This document shows, one piece after another, positions 1 to 7,560 of a stretch of 64,000 nucleotides of DNA (positions are counted from its first letter, which is position 1; the number at the start of each line of letters is the position of its first letter). A program made the position numbers and the translations under genes. The stretch spans positions 1-64,000 of IMG/VR virus record IMGVR_UViG_3300025759_000088. One strand, given 5' to 3'. The notes below the pieces were generated by a model, which was not told the origin of the DNA, did not search any database, and saw only the letters and a list, made by a program, of their open reading frames with translations. The stretch comes from a virus.

Positions 1-50
1 TCAAGGATCGCATGTTCTAGATAATTGGTTGCTGCGTTTGACGTTGCCAT
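1..50 (-). CDS. 5' fragment of a tail-locus protein gene (partial at window edge)
   Basis: This encodes the first 16 residues of a protein and runs off the left edge. The bases are identical to the 5' end of the complete gene at 60305-60733. If the genome is a circle closing at 60683/1, this is the same gene and not a second copy. A GGAG ribosome site lies just upstream, at about 57-60. Confidence 0.8.
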   Translation of the reverse strand, partial: MATSNAATNYLEHAIL

Positions 51-127
51 GTCTTCTACTCCTTATGTACGAGGCCGATCTGGCAGACCTCTGCGATACG
101 CATCGCTGTTTTCTCTAGCTTCCGCCA
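1..127. repeat. 127-bp exact repeat, left copy
   Basis: Identical to 60684-60810; the first mismatch is 128 (a) versus 60811 (g), and the sequences are only about 80% alike after that. The length equals a common largest k-mer (127) of de Bruijn assemblers. This fits a loop edge, that is a circular genome of 60,683 bp, better than a biological terminal repeat. Confidence 0.9.
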
Positions 128-716
128 AATCTTTAATTCGACTTAGAGCTTCGGCGAACTGTTTTTCGTACATCTGAAGCATGTCTTGTTCGCCCTTCAT
201 ATAAATGTACGCTTCCATCAGAGAGCCGTAAAGCAACGCATTTGGGGCGTTCTCACTGAGCCAAGTCGTTTGGCTATCCGCTCCGGGGGACTTTGTAATG
301 CTGTCTGGCCGGTAGTAGTAGTGAAGCTCTACAGCATAGTTTGAATCTGGCGTTGGAGATAAAATAAAATTGTCCACGTCAAAGAAAGCGTAATATTTTG
401 GCGTCCCCGTAGTAGCGGGATTAGGATTGTATGTTTGCAAAAAGTTAACGTCTTTTTGCAACAAAAACTCTTTGCTGGAACTGTTTGTTACAGACATCGA
501 AAAAGAAGATAAATAATCTGTGGGAACAGACAAATAAGGATCGTTTTGCGTCAAGGTGCTTGTGGCATTTTTGCGAAACACCTCAAGATCTACTAACTTA
601 AATATCCGATCTTCTGCGGAACGAATAAAGACAGGTAAATTTGCAACGAAGGTTGTTTCTTCGTTGTCCGTAAAATTTTGAATTGCTGTCTTTAATTCGC
701 CATACGTGAAGCTCAT
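63..716 (-). CDS. Head-tail adaptor-like protein (SU10 adaptor type)
   Basis: A 217-aa protein of the type found in the neck of SU10-like podoviruses, where adaptor subunits join portal and tail. I recognise the N-terminal pattern LPVFIRSAEDRIFKLVDLE and the C-terminal helical segment ending GLPDRPRT. It lies in the leftward late operon, overlapping the next gene by one base. A diverged copy of 215 aa at about 80% identity is at 60746-61393. The role rests on family resemblance and position beside a second adaptor-like gene (1948-2616). Confidence 0.65.
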   Translation of the reverse strand: MSFTYGELKTAIQNFTDNEETTFVANLPVFIRSAEDRIFKLVDLEVFRKNATSTLTQNDPYLSVPTDYLSSFSMSVTNSSSKEFLLQKDVNFLQTYNPNPATTGTPKYYAFFDVDNFILSPTPDSNYAVELHYYYRPDSITKSPGADSQTTWLSENAPNALLYGSLMEAYIYMKGEQDMLQMYEKQFAEALSRIKDLAEARENSDAYRRGLPDRPRT

Positions 717-1138
717 CAGGCAATCCTAACTATCGCATTGCTCGCATCCGCCGTCGGGATTGTGATTGTAAATGTTGAGGACGACGAAGATTTATCCGCA
801 CCAAAATCAAATACCGCAACCGCTTTATCTGATGCGCTACTGTTATACAACAGGGCACCTCTGGCAGTTATCGAAGAGCTTGAAAAAGCAACATCATCAA
901 AATCAATGAAAGCCGTCGTGCCGCTGGTGTTGACACTGACGTTTGCAACAGTTGCTCCGCCCGCACTGTAACCCGTCCCACTAACCTCGTTCGTGGTAGA
1001 GTACGCCGTGGTTGACGCGTTTAAAGTAGCGCTATTGGTAAATAACGCCATTTTAAATGTGTGACTTCCAAAATTATGCACTGCACTAAACAGTTCGCTC
1101 TTGAAAGACGTACACAAGAAATTTCCAGAAAAAGCCAT
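716..1138 (-). CDS. Conserved phage structural protein, 140 aa
   Basis: A Ser/Thr/Ala-rich beta-type protein with the start MAFSGNFLCTSFKSEL and an internal MALFTNSATL segment. Such proteins sit next to adaptor genes in many uncultured marine phages, and the fold resembles that of the 142-aa product at 60305-60733. No enzymatic motif is visible. It is probably a minor virion protein. A copy of equal length with roughly 80% identity is at 61393-61815. Confidence 0.55.
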   Translation of the reverse strand: MAFSGNFLCTSFKSELFSAVHNFGSHTFKMALFTNSATLNASTTAYSTTNEVSGTGYSAGGATVANVSVNTSGTTAFIDFDDVAFSSSSITARGALLYNSSASDKAVAVFDFGADKSSSSSTFTITIPTADASNAIVRIA

Positions 1139-1147
1139 TTTCTACTC

Positions 1148-1948
1148 CTATGGCGTGTTTGCCGTGCCGCCCATACCACTGTGATTTGAGCAGTAATAAT
1201 ACAGAGTTGGAGCCCCAGAGGCTACCGTGATCTGTGTATACGCCCCTGAACTGCCCGGAGTGCCGTTGTGCGTTACACCGGTGGTGTATTCACTACCCCC
1301 CGCATGTGTTCCATTAGAAGTGGTAGAGAATCTGAAGGGATGCCCGGAATTACTGGAATCAGACTGATCAAATCGATAAGTGCTTCCCTCGTTGAGGGTG
1401 AGGGTTGGGGCAGCGCCTGAAAGACCTGCAATATAGTATTTATTACCGTATCCATCGCTTGAAACCGTTACCGTATAAACTGTTATTGCCAATACAGAGA
1501 CTGAACCTACGGCACTTGTCCCTGCTACGCCAGTTACCGCCGCCGTTGCAGATGCTATGTTAGACGCAACCACGCTTCCAACGTAACCTTCCGCGGAGAT
1601 GCCCGTAATTGATACTGAAATAGCTTCTCCCGTCGCACTGCCCGTCGCCACTACCTGCCCGACTGAACCTAGCATGACAGGTACTGGAATATACCTGATG
1701 GTGGTAAGATTGAAGGTTGGGAAAGTCACATTCACAGAAAAAATGTTCTGAGTGTCAGGTCTTGGATCACGCAACGCTTGCGGATCCGCTATATTCCGTA
1801 CAGGAAACAACTGTGGGTGTTTAGGATCAAATTCATCCGGGCCTACAATAGCCCCAGTCCATTCACGCTTTGCGTCCCTATATCTGTACCTCTGACCAGA
1901 ACGGTCAGAAATAAAATAAGCTCTTTTTCCTGACGCAAATTTAGACAT
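1148..1948 (-). CDS. Virion protein with C-terminal cupredoxin-like domain
   Basis: A 266-aa protein starting at the ATG that overlaps the preceding stop (ATGA at 1948). Residues 1-70 form a conserved phage domain (FASGKRAYFISDRSGQRYRY then VGPDEFDPKHPQL). The middle is a Ser/Val-rich beta region. The last 100 residues look like a cupredoxin: TYRFDQSDSSNSGHPFRFS, then YYYCSNHSGMGG. The His of GHPF plus Cys-x2-His-x2-Met are the kind of residues that bind type 1 copper. Copper binding is inferred, not shown. A diverged copy is at 61824-62561. Confidence 0.6.
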   Translation of the reverse strand: MSKFASGKRAYFISDRSGQRYRYRDAKREWTGAIVGPDEFDPKHPQLFPVRNIADPQALRDPRPDTQNIFSVNVTFPTFNLTTIRYIPVPVMLGSVGQVVATGSATGEAISVSITGISAEGYVGSVVASNIASATAAVTGVAGTSAVGSVSVLAITVYTVTVSSDGYGNKYYIAGLSGAAPTLTLNEGSTYRFDQSDSSNSGHPFRFSTTSNGTHAGGSEYTTGVTHNGTPGSSGAYTQITVASGAPTLYYYCSNHSGMGGTANTP

Positions 1949-2616
1949 CAATTTACTCGTAAATACTGATACTGAGGCGTCACGTTAAATGAAGATCTAT
2001 CCCGATCCTCTGTACGCGCTCTCTCAAACTCCTCTTCATAGACCGCTTTTAAAAGTTGAACGCGTTCAGGAGCTTTCTTCATTGAAATGTAGTACGCCAG
2101 CCCCGCGGCCAAACAAGGGTAAAACCGAAAAGGAACTTCTATTGTGTTTGTATAGACATCCGCATCATCCATCCGCACAAGGGCATCGTAAATTATCGTG
2201 TCGGTGGCATTCTCAGGAGTGGGGTACAGTTTCAAAGACGGTGTAATTTGCCGATCTAAAAAAAATTGGCTTGGACGCCCCTGAGTGGTTTTTGAGGGGA
2301 TGACTATGTACCCATCTCTACTGAGGCGCTGCATAGACAAATCAGAATTGCTTCTGCTGCACACCGCCGACAATATGTCGATCACATCCGTGCCAAGATT
2401 GTACGCGCTAGTGCCTTGAGACAGGGTCAACGTCCTCTGCGCGATTGTCCATTGGTTCAAGCCACGGTTAGCCCAATCCGCAAGAAGCAGATTGAGGGAA
2501 CGTTTTGCGGTGCGGGCATCGTATCCCGTCCTGAACTCTAACCCACACCGCTCAAAAGCTTCTTCGATGTATTCATCGACTTGAAGCTCAAAGTTTTTTG
2601 ACCCCGAAGTAGCCAT
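1948..2616 (-). CDS. Head-tail connector/adaptor-like protein
   Basis: A 222-aa protein with an N-terminal helical part (VDEYIEEAFERCGLEFRTGYDARTA) followed by a mixed region with the motif GRPSQFFLDRQITPSLKLYPTPE. This pattern is typical of the gp4/SU10-type adaptor proteins encoded near the portal in P22-like podoviruses. It is translationally coupled (ATGA) to the cupredoxin-domain gene. A diverged copy is at 62561-63229. A second adaptor-like gene (63-716) lies downstream, so the two may form successive rings of the neck. Confidence 0.6.
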   Translation of the reverse strand: MATSGSKNFELQVDEYIEEAFERCGLEFRTGYDARTAKRSLNLLLADWANRGLNQWTIAQRTLTLSQGTSAYNLGTDVIDILSAVCSRSNSDLSMQRLSRDGYIVIPSKTTQGRPSQFFLDRQITPSLKLYPTPENATDTIIYDALVRMDDADVYTNTIEVPFRFYPCLAAGLAYYISMKKAPERVQLLKAVYEEEFERARTEDRDRSSFNVTPQYQYLRVN

Positions 2617-2618
2617 GA

Positions 2619-2777
2619 TTACTTCTTAACCCTGCCACCACGTTTCATTTTCTTTTTAGCCATACCGCCACCGCGCATCATAAGAGGCTTTTTAGCCATG
2701 CCACCACCGCGCATCATCTTTGGAGCCGCCTTTTTAGCCGCTCCGCCGCGCATCATCTTCTTAGCTTTTTTCCGCAT
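2619..2777 (-). CDS. Protamine-like MMRGG/KK repeat protein, 52 aa
   Basis: I choose the ATG at 2777 because AGGAGA lies eight bases upstream; an earlier in-frame start would add a stretch inside the neighbour. The product is nearly all Met, Arg, Gly, Lys and Ala, with about four copies of the unit MMRGGxxxKK. Such proteins are frequent in marine phages. The charge suggests nucleic-acid binding, perhaps DNA condensation in the head, but this is inference. It overlaps the upstream gene by 17 bases. Confidence 0.6.
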   Translation of the reverse strand: MRKKAKKMMRGGAAKKAAPKMMRGGGMAKKPLMMRGGGMAKKKMKRGGRVKK

Positions 2778-3342
2778 CTTTAAATCTCCTGTACAAGAAT
2801 TTACGGTTTTCATACAGTTGAGAAGAGTCATAATACTCTTCGCAGTTGTTATAGTACCCTTTCACTCTAAGGGCATCCGACGCTTCTTGCAACTTAGTCA
2901 ATCTTTGCAAAAAGATCATAGCATACGAAACCTCAGAGGTCGATGTTGCGCTTTCAAAGTCCGTGTCATCTAAAAAATCGTTGTCTTCATCGTCTGGGTG
3001 GAACCCCATCAAGAACATGTCTTTGTTTATCAAAACGCCTTCGGATATCATGTCGTTCAACATGTTGAGATATCTATCCATCTCATCTATTGGCAACGGA
3101 CAAAAATCTATAAGAATTACAACGTCTTTAGTGTCATCCCATTGAGAGACTAGGGTGTAAAGATCTTGCCAATGGTCATTGTACTTAAAACAAAACCCTA
3201 CACGATCTTGTGCCCATGCTGTTTTTGCATAGGGGCATGCGGGTAAGTCATTGTAATTTGGATTTATTTTTTCCAAAGCATGCGAAGACCAATCTCGCAT
3301 TTCTTTAATAATTTCTTGCTCCAGTTGAAAATTTGGAAGCAT
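2761..3342 (-). CDS. Acidic hypothetical protein, 193 aa
   Basis: I do not recognise a family. The protein is acidic, with an Asp/Glu-rich centre (HPDDEDNDFLDDTDFESATSTSE) and a segment VVILIDFCPLPIDEMDRYLNMLND. It lies among small basic genes in the leftward late operon, and its acidity contrasts with its neighbours. A role with the basic proteins is possible but unsupported. Confidence 0.5.
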   Translation of the reverse strand: MLPNFQLEQEIIKEMRDWSSHALEKINPNYNDLPACPYAKTAWAQDRVGFCFKYNDHWQDLYTLVSQWDDTKDVVILIDFCPLPIDEMDRYLNMLNDMISEGVLINKDMFLMGFHPDDEDNDFLDDTDFESATSTSEVSYAMIFLQRLTKLQEASDALRVKGYYNNCEEYYDSSQLYENRKFLYRRFKDAEKS

Positions 3343-3351
3343 TTTATTCTC

Positions 3352-3738
3352 TCAAGTTTGTACAACAGAGCCTTTTGTTCTTTTTCGGCGGTTCGGCATG
3401 ACTGCTCCGCAGCCTCTAGCAACCGCAGTTCCGCGAACAGATTTGCCTTTGAAGGGTCTTTTTGGTTTTGTCGTTGGTACAGCAGCGCCGCCATTTGCCA
3501 TTTTTCTGACCTTGGCTTCTTTGGTGTTAGATACAACGGTCTTGCCGCCAGCCCCCGCTTTTTTCTTTTTCCGTGCAGTAGAGGCGCGTTGAGCTTTTGT
3601 AAGACTGTTAGCTTTAGCCCGCGGCAGACAGCGATCAGGATTTTTTTTATCTTTAGAAGTGCCGCACTTGCCTTTAATTGAACCGTCACTACCAATCCTT
3701 ACCCAATCCTGCTTCAACCATTTTTGAAGCTCACCCAT
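3352..3738 (-). CDS. Basic DUF5872-like protein, 128 aa
   Basis: The N-terminus (LQKWLKQDWVRIG, then KGKCGTSKDKKNPDRCLPRAK) matches a small family annotated DUF5872 in phages of aquatic bacteria; the name is from memory. The rest is Lys/Arg/Gly-rich (about 30% basic). Two Cys pairs occur in the conserved part. A related 92-aa protein with the same start (LKRWFKEDWKDVRTGKACGR) is at 63439-63717. The function is unknown; charge suggests nucleic-acid contact. Confidence 0.55.
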   Translation of the reverse strand: MGELQKWLKQDWVRIGSDGSIKGKCGTSKDKKNPDRCLPRAKANSLTKAQRASTARKKKKAGAGGKTVVSNTKEAKVRKMANGGAAVPTTKPKRPFKGKSVRGTAVARGCGAVMPNRRKRTKGSVVQT

Positions 3739-3998
3739 TACTTTCCTTTCCGCTTTCCGCCTTTTGACTTTTTAGCGTAGTTTGGGTCTTTGCAGTATTT
3801 GGATGCGGCCAAGTTTGCATACGCCGACGGGTATGTATCAAACGTCCGTTTAGCCCATGCTTTTCCTTCCGGGCAAATCTTGGACCCTTTGCTTTTCCTA
3901 CTGACACCGCCGCCCTTTCTAAAATAAGTGGGCGTTATCTTTTTTGATTTAGGCCCTGTGTTTACTTGCCTATTCATTGATCCACGCAGCATAGTCAT
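3738..3998 (-). CDS. Basic small protein with ICPEGKAWAKRTFDTYPSAYAN motif region
   Basis: An 86-aa Lys-rich protein. Its core (FDTYPSAYANLAASKYCKDPNYAK) is conserved in many marine phage proteins of unknown function. The start at 3998 has GGAGAA six bases upstream. It overlaps its neighbours on both sides, as is usual in this operon. It may bind nucleic acid. Confidence 0.55.
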   Translation of the reverse strand: MTMLRGSMNRQVNTGPKSKKITPTYFRKGGGVSRKSKGSKICPEGKAWAKRTFDTYPSAYANLAASKYCKDPNYAKKSKGGKRKGK

Positions 3999-4194
3999 CA
4001 GACTTCTCCAACAAAAAATCTTCCCACATGGGAGTAATCATTTCGTGATTAGCCGCAATTTTCTCTTCAACATTTTCAAGTTGAACAGTCAAAACCGCTA
4101 AATCTGTTTTGACAACAGACATTTCCATCGATATCCAACCAATTCCGGTCAAAATTAAAGCTGGCGCAATCTTATCCCACGTCAACATTTCCAT
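3970..4194 (-). CDS. Small protein with N-terminal membrane helix and coiled coil
   Basis: A 74-aa protein. Residues 8-24 (IAPALILTGIGWISMEM) are hydrophobic enough for one membrane segment, followed by a heptad-like stretch LTVQLENVEEKIAANHEM. This is an i-spanin or holin-accessory layout, but it lies in the head-gene region rather than beside the endolysin. A second ATG at 4188 fits the AGGAAGAG ribosome site better than 4194. Function unknown. Confidence 0.45.
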   Translation of the reverse strand: MEMLTWDKIAPALILTGIGWISMEMSVVKTDLAVLTVQLENVEEKIAANHEMITPMWEDFLLEKSDDYAAWINE

Positions 4195-4466
4195 CTCTTC
4201 CTAGCTTGGCGTAAACGGCTGTTAGGATTTTTTGCAGCCTTTGGAAATTTTTTCATTTGACCCGCGGAACGAGCGCAAAAGGACTTACGTCTTTTAGCGT
4301 CTTTTGAACCCTTCTTTACCTTGCCGGTAACCGCAGTTTTTAACTTACTTCCGGGGTTTGCTTTTCGATACGCTGCCACCCCAGCTTTGGTCATTCCCGC
4401 CCCAGACTTTGTGGGGCGGAAATTTTTTTTGTTTCGCTTCGGCATTTTATCATCACGCGAAGCCAT
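4182..4466 (-). CDS. Basic DUF6321-like protein, 94 aa
   Basis: A very Lys/Arg-rich protein whose core TKAGVAAYRKANPGSKLKTAV and Cys pair (SFCARS, RKRWKC) match a small family common in marine phages; I believe this is DUF6321, from memory. It is one of a run of basic proteins between 2.6 and 4.8 kb. The function is unknown; the charge suggests DNA binding in the capsid. Confidence 0.55.
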   Translation of the reverse strand: MASRDDKMPKRNKKNFRPTKSGAGMTKAGVAAYRKANPGSKLKTAVTGKVKKGSKDAKRRKSFCARSAGQMKKFPKAAKNPNSRLRQARKRWKC

Positions 4467-4473
4467 AACTCAC

Positions 4474-4746
4474 CTAGTTAAAAAAGAACGTTACTGCGGT
4501 GATATTAGTCAAAGTGCCGACAAAGATGTCGGTGACTCTAATACCTTCCGCAGGAATGTTCACAGAATGCGTGTCAGAGGCGTTAAAGTCCAAATCTAAG
4601 ACCGTAGCACCGCCGGAGCCATCTGTAAGAGTGAGCCGTGGAGTTCCAGATCCAGTTTTTAATTGTATCTGTCTAATACGGGCGGGACCGACACCCAATG
4701 AACCAGTGCCGGTGACCCGCTTTGTTTTTACGTCAGAGCCTGCCAT
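4474..4746 (-). CDS. Hypothetical beta-rich protein, 90 aa
   Basis: A short protein of alternating polar and hydrophobic residues (TPRLTLTDGSGGATVLDLDF, VNIPAEGIRVTDIFVGT). It resembles small head-accessory or ORFan structural proteins. No catalytic motif is seen. It sits between basic small proteins and a capsid-accessory candidate in the late operon. Confidence 0.5.
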   Translation of the reverse strand: MAGSDVKTKRVTGTGSLGVGPARIRQIQLKTGSGTPRLTLTDGSGGATVLDLDFNASDTHSVNIPAEGIRVTDIFVGTLTNITAVTFFFN

Positions 4747-4749
4747 AGC

Positions 4750-4833
4750 TTACTCCTCATTCTTTTTCGTAGCCTTCTTGATGGCCTTTACAACCTTCTT
4801 AACAGGCTTTTTACCGCTGTTGAGCTTACCCAT
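4750..4833 (-). CDS. Lys-rich micro-protein, 27 aa
   Basis: A short open frame MGKLNSGKKPVKKVVKAIKK followed by ATKKNEE, with an AAGAGG ribosome site nine bases upstream and tight packing between its neighbours. Eleven of 27 residues are Lys. It fills what would otherwise be the only gap in this part of the operon. It is probably real, but a peptide this short cannot be proved from sequence alone. Confidence 0.45.
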   Translation of the reverse strand: MGKLNSGKKPVKKVVKAIKKATKKNEE

Positions 4834-4843
4834 GATAAGCCTC

Positions 4844-5326
4844 TTACGAAACAGCAGCAGAGAAAGGAGTGGCTTCAGTGCCTGTTGCTGCGCCGCGGGC
4901 AACTACTGAGAACACATTTGACGCCACATCTTGAATCTCAATTGTAGCTCCAAGAATACCGCCGGTGGTCGTACCATTTAGAGTAATGGTATCGCTCGTT
5001 GCGGCAGTTTCAAAAATAGATGCAGAATTGTCTGAGTCATTAGCAACAATCGCTACACCGGCCATTGTGTCGTCACCGCTGGCAACCTGAATGATGTAAT
5101 TGTTTGAGGTGACGGTGGTTGCTACAAAAAACTTGTAAACATTACCCGTGCCGCTGGCGGCAGGAAGAGTAACAGTCGCGCCGCTTGCTACACCCAAGAC
5201 CATTGTACGGCCCGCATTAGAAGCAGAAGTCAATGTTACATCAGCAGCCACAGATACGAGAGAATCTGATCCTGAAATAAATCCAGCGGTAGAGGTCACC
5301 GGACCTGAAAAAGTAGTTGAAGCCAT
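4844..5326 (-). CDS. Capsid-accessory/decoration candidate, 160 aa
   Basis: An Ala/Thr/Ser/Gly-rich protein starting MASTTFSGPVTSTAGFISG, of a kind found beside capsid genes in many uncultured marine phages. The composition (no Cys, few charged residues, many small residues) fits a surface beta protein. It is separated from the major capsid gene only by a hairpin terminator, so it may be expressed at a different level. No enzymatic motif. Confidence 0.5.
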   Translation of the reverse strand: MASTTFSGPVTSTAGFISGSDSLVSVAADVTLTSASNAGRTMVLGVASGATVTLPAASGTGNVYKFFVATTVTSNNYIIQVASGDDTMAGVAIVANDSDNSASIFETAATSDTITLNGTTTGGILGATIEIQDVASNVFSVVARGAATGTEATPFSAAVS

Positions 5327-5433
5327 ATTAACACCCTTTGCACAAGGTTTCGCTTTGTAGTCCGTGCAATGTCAGGTGGGCATGATCCTGTCTACAAAGC
5401 TAAGTTGCGCCCAAAATCAATATATAACAAAAA

Positions 5434-5461
5434 GGAAAGGGCGGCAACCGCCGCCCTTTCT
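5434..5461 (-). terminator. Intrinsic terminator after the capsid gene
   Basis: A stem AAAGGGCGGC/GCCGCCCTTT with a four-base loop, directly downstream of the capsid stop (5481) in the leftward direction and followed by CCTTTTTG. It probably works partially, setting a high capsid:downstream ratio, because late genes continue beyond it. About 100 bases between it and 5326 hold no gene. Confidence 0.8.
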
Positions 5462-5480
5462 CAAATTTATTTCGCCGCTG

Positions 5481-6386
5481 TTACGCGCCGGGTGTGCCGA
5501 AGACACTGCGCCAGTCAGATACGCCGAAGCTATAACGCTCACGTGCCTTGAAGCGCATGTTACCCGTATCAAAATCACCTTCCATGGCAGTCTTGATTGG
5601 CGAACGGTTAAACATCTTAAAGCCGTTAGGTGCATCAGTCTTGATGAAAAATGCATCTGTGTCGGTCAGGAAGTGGTTAACCACTGCGCCGTCGGGGATC
5701 ATGCCCATATTCTTCATGGCATTCGCATCATTGTCGGCGGTGCCAACACGAAGGTTTGAGTTCATTACACGCTCTGCAATAAACTGAAGTTCCTTCGGAA
5801 TGATGAGCTTCATACCGCGGACAGCAACCTTGAGCCCGCGCTCATCGGTAAAGCCTGCGATATCAATCAGCATCTGCTCCAGTGACGTTTCGTTAAGATC
5901 CGCCGCTGTAGAAAGCAGGTTACGCTGGTTGCCAGACAGAGATGGGTGAGCGGCAGAACAAAGTGCTGCACCGTCACCAATCGGGCTACCGGTGCTGAAC
6001 GCATTGTTCAGAATCGCCGCAGCCTTGATCTGCTTGGTTTGTGCCATTGAACGAGCCAGCGCTTTTGTGTAACGCGAAGCCAGACGATCATAAAGATTGT
6101 CTTCAATAGCCTCTTCAGTAATTGAAAACGCAAGAGCAATTGTCTCGTGTGTGTAACGAGCCGTATATGTCTCTTGTGCATCATCAAACTGAACAGCACC
6201 ACCTTCGTTCTTAACAGGAGCCGTTGTGAAGCCCCCCAACATCACCTCTTCTTCAAAGGCCCGATCTGAGGACTCTTCTTCAAAGACTTCTGCATGCTCG
6301 TTCTCGTAACGAGAATACTCCAGACCAAACAGCGCGTTTAGGCCCGGCTCTAGCTCTTTTGCTAGTTGTGCGCGAGAAATAGCCAT
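5481..6386 (-). CDS. Major capsid protein
   Basis: A 301-aa HK97-fold-type head protein resembling the Mu gpT-like/phage major head family. Recognisable segments are LFGLEYSRYENEHAEVFEEE near residue 20, the conserved SAAHPSLSGNQRNLLS around residue 145 and a C-terminal SFGVSDWRSVFG. It lies in the order portal...scaffold...capsid expected for P22-like heads and is followed by a strong hairpin. Confidence 0.85.
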   Translation of the reverse strand: MAISRAQLAKELEPGLNALFGLEYSRYENEHAEVFEEESSDRAFEEEVMLGGFTTAPVKNEGGAVQFDDAQETYTARYTHETIALAFSITEEAIEDNLYDRLASRYTKALARSMAQTKQIKAAAILNNAFSTGSPIGDGAALCSAAHPSLSGNQRNLLSTAADLNETSLEQMLIDIAGFTDERGLKVAVRGMKLIIPKELQFIAERVMNSNLRVGTADNDANAMKNMGMIPDGAVVNHFLTDTDAFFIKTDAPNGFKMFNRSPIKTAMEGDFDTGNMRFKARERYSFGVSDWRSVFGTPGA

Positions 6387-6403
6387 TGTCTATATCTCCC
6401 TTC

Positions 6404-7051
6404 TTATATGCCAGTAGACGCTGCTGTAGTCTGAGAATCAGAGCTAGAGCAAGGTGCGTTGTGGTGGAAATTAAACCGAACGATGAAATTCACACCCGCC
6501 GACGCATAGTCAAGGTTGGCGACATCTGTCGTCAAACCTACGATACGCATCGCCAAGGTTGCGGTTGTAGCCGCCGTGGAAATATCAAGTTCAGCAGTTG
6601 AACGTCCTGTTGCTGTTGAGCCCGAAGTGGCTGTCGCAAGTGACGCGTTAGCAAAAACATCAGCAAGTGCAGTTGCACGATCTGTTGTCGTTGTATCCGC
6701 GGCTACCATAAACAGTTGATTAGGGTTGTCAGCTACAAGAGCTTTGATTGGAAAGTTCGTATCAACGCTAACGTTGTTTGAACCCGGCCAATAATTTTTG
6801 AAGACAGTTTTCTTAGTAGAGCTGTCAACATATTCAACGCCCATAAAGACCCCAAGAGCAGGAACCGTACCACCGTTTGCATTACCAACAATATCAATCA
6901 CACCCGCCGCTAGCGGAATGACTGGCGAATACTGATAAATAGCATTCGTATTGTTGGATGCGATCTCATACTGAGTCACACCAGTGGTGTTAGCCGCTGC
7001 ACCATTGAGTCCAATTGGACGAAGACCAAAGGCAGTATCTTGGTTTGCCAT
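6404..7051 (-). CDS. Capsid-associated protein (decoration candidate), 215 aa
   Basis: I start at the ATG at 7051 because GGAGA lies just upstream; the frame stays open four more codons. The sequence MANQDTAFGLRPIGLNGAAA is the typical start of a conserved protein adjacent to the capsid gene in uncultured marine phages. Rich in Ala/Thr/Asn/Gly, with beta character and no enzymatic motifs. A head decoration or cement role is inferred from position. Confidence 0.55.
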   Translation of the reverse strand: MANQDTAFGLRPIGLNGAAANTTGVTQYEIASNNTNAIYQYSPVIPLAAGVIDIVGNANGGTVPALGVFMGVEYVDSSTKKTVFKNYWPGSNNVSVDTNFPIKALVADNPNQLFMVAADTTTTDRATALADVFANASLATATSGSTATGRSTAELDISTAATTATLAMRIVGLTTDVANLDYASAGVNFIVRFNFHHNAPCSSSDSQTTAASTGI

Positions 7052-7069
7052 ATTCGTCTCCATTCAGTC

Positions 7070-7555
7070 CTATTTTTTAGGACCACCAAAGGTTACACGC
7101 GATTGACGATCAGCATTGCTGATCCTCATTGTAGAGTGAGAATTTTCCCGCATCATATCGTGATCCACGGCTTCCATTTGGTCTTGAGTCCTACCATCAA
7201 AGTAAGCACTCCGTTCCGCAACAGTCTCCAATGGGATACGAGCAAGAACTAATCCGCCAACTCCAAACACACCAGCATATTTACCTGAATCAACGACGGG
7301 GGCCTCAAAATCTGGGTACTCATCTTGGCGGACAAGTTCGTAGCCTTCGCGTAGACGCGCAGAAATGTTTTTCTGATCATCAAATCCACGAACTTCAGCC
7401 CTAATCCAACGATGCTTGTATCCATCGGGCGCAGGTGGTGCGTCTAGCATAGACGGGGGAGCCCAAGGCTTACGCCTTGTCTCTTTCTCCCTTGTCTTAC
7501 TAGCACGGGAGCTACGATCAACGCCGGTAGACCTTGTTACTTCTATGTCAGACAC
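7070..7555 (-). CDS. Conserved hypothetical protein next to scaffold, 161 aa
   Basis: A charged protein with a basic N-terminus (RSSRASKTREKETRRKPWAPP) and a more ordered middle (HRWIRAEVRGFDDQKNISARLREGYELV). This type is regularly found between scaffold and capsid genes in marine podoviruses, suggesting a role in head assembly. I know no biochemical function for it. Confidence 0.5.
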   Translation of the reverse strand: MSDIEVTRSTGVDRSSRASKTREKETRRKPWAPPSMLDAPPAPDGYKHRWIRAEVRGFDDQKNISARLREGYELVRQDEYPDFEAPVVDSGKYAGVFGVGGLVLARIPLETVAERSAYFDGRTQDQMEAVDHDMMRENSHSTMRISNADRQSRVTFGGPKK

Positions 7556-7560
7556 TGATC

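Noticed and set aside
5364-5759. Rightward frames over the capsid gene and its terminator
   Set aside because: Antisense shadows of the capsid gene; composition and lack of start signals do not support coding.
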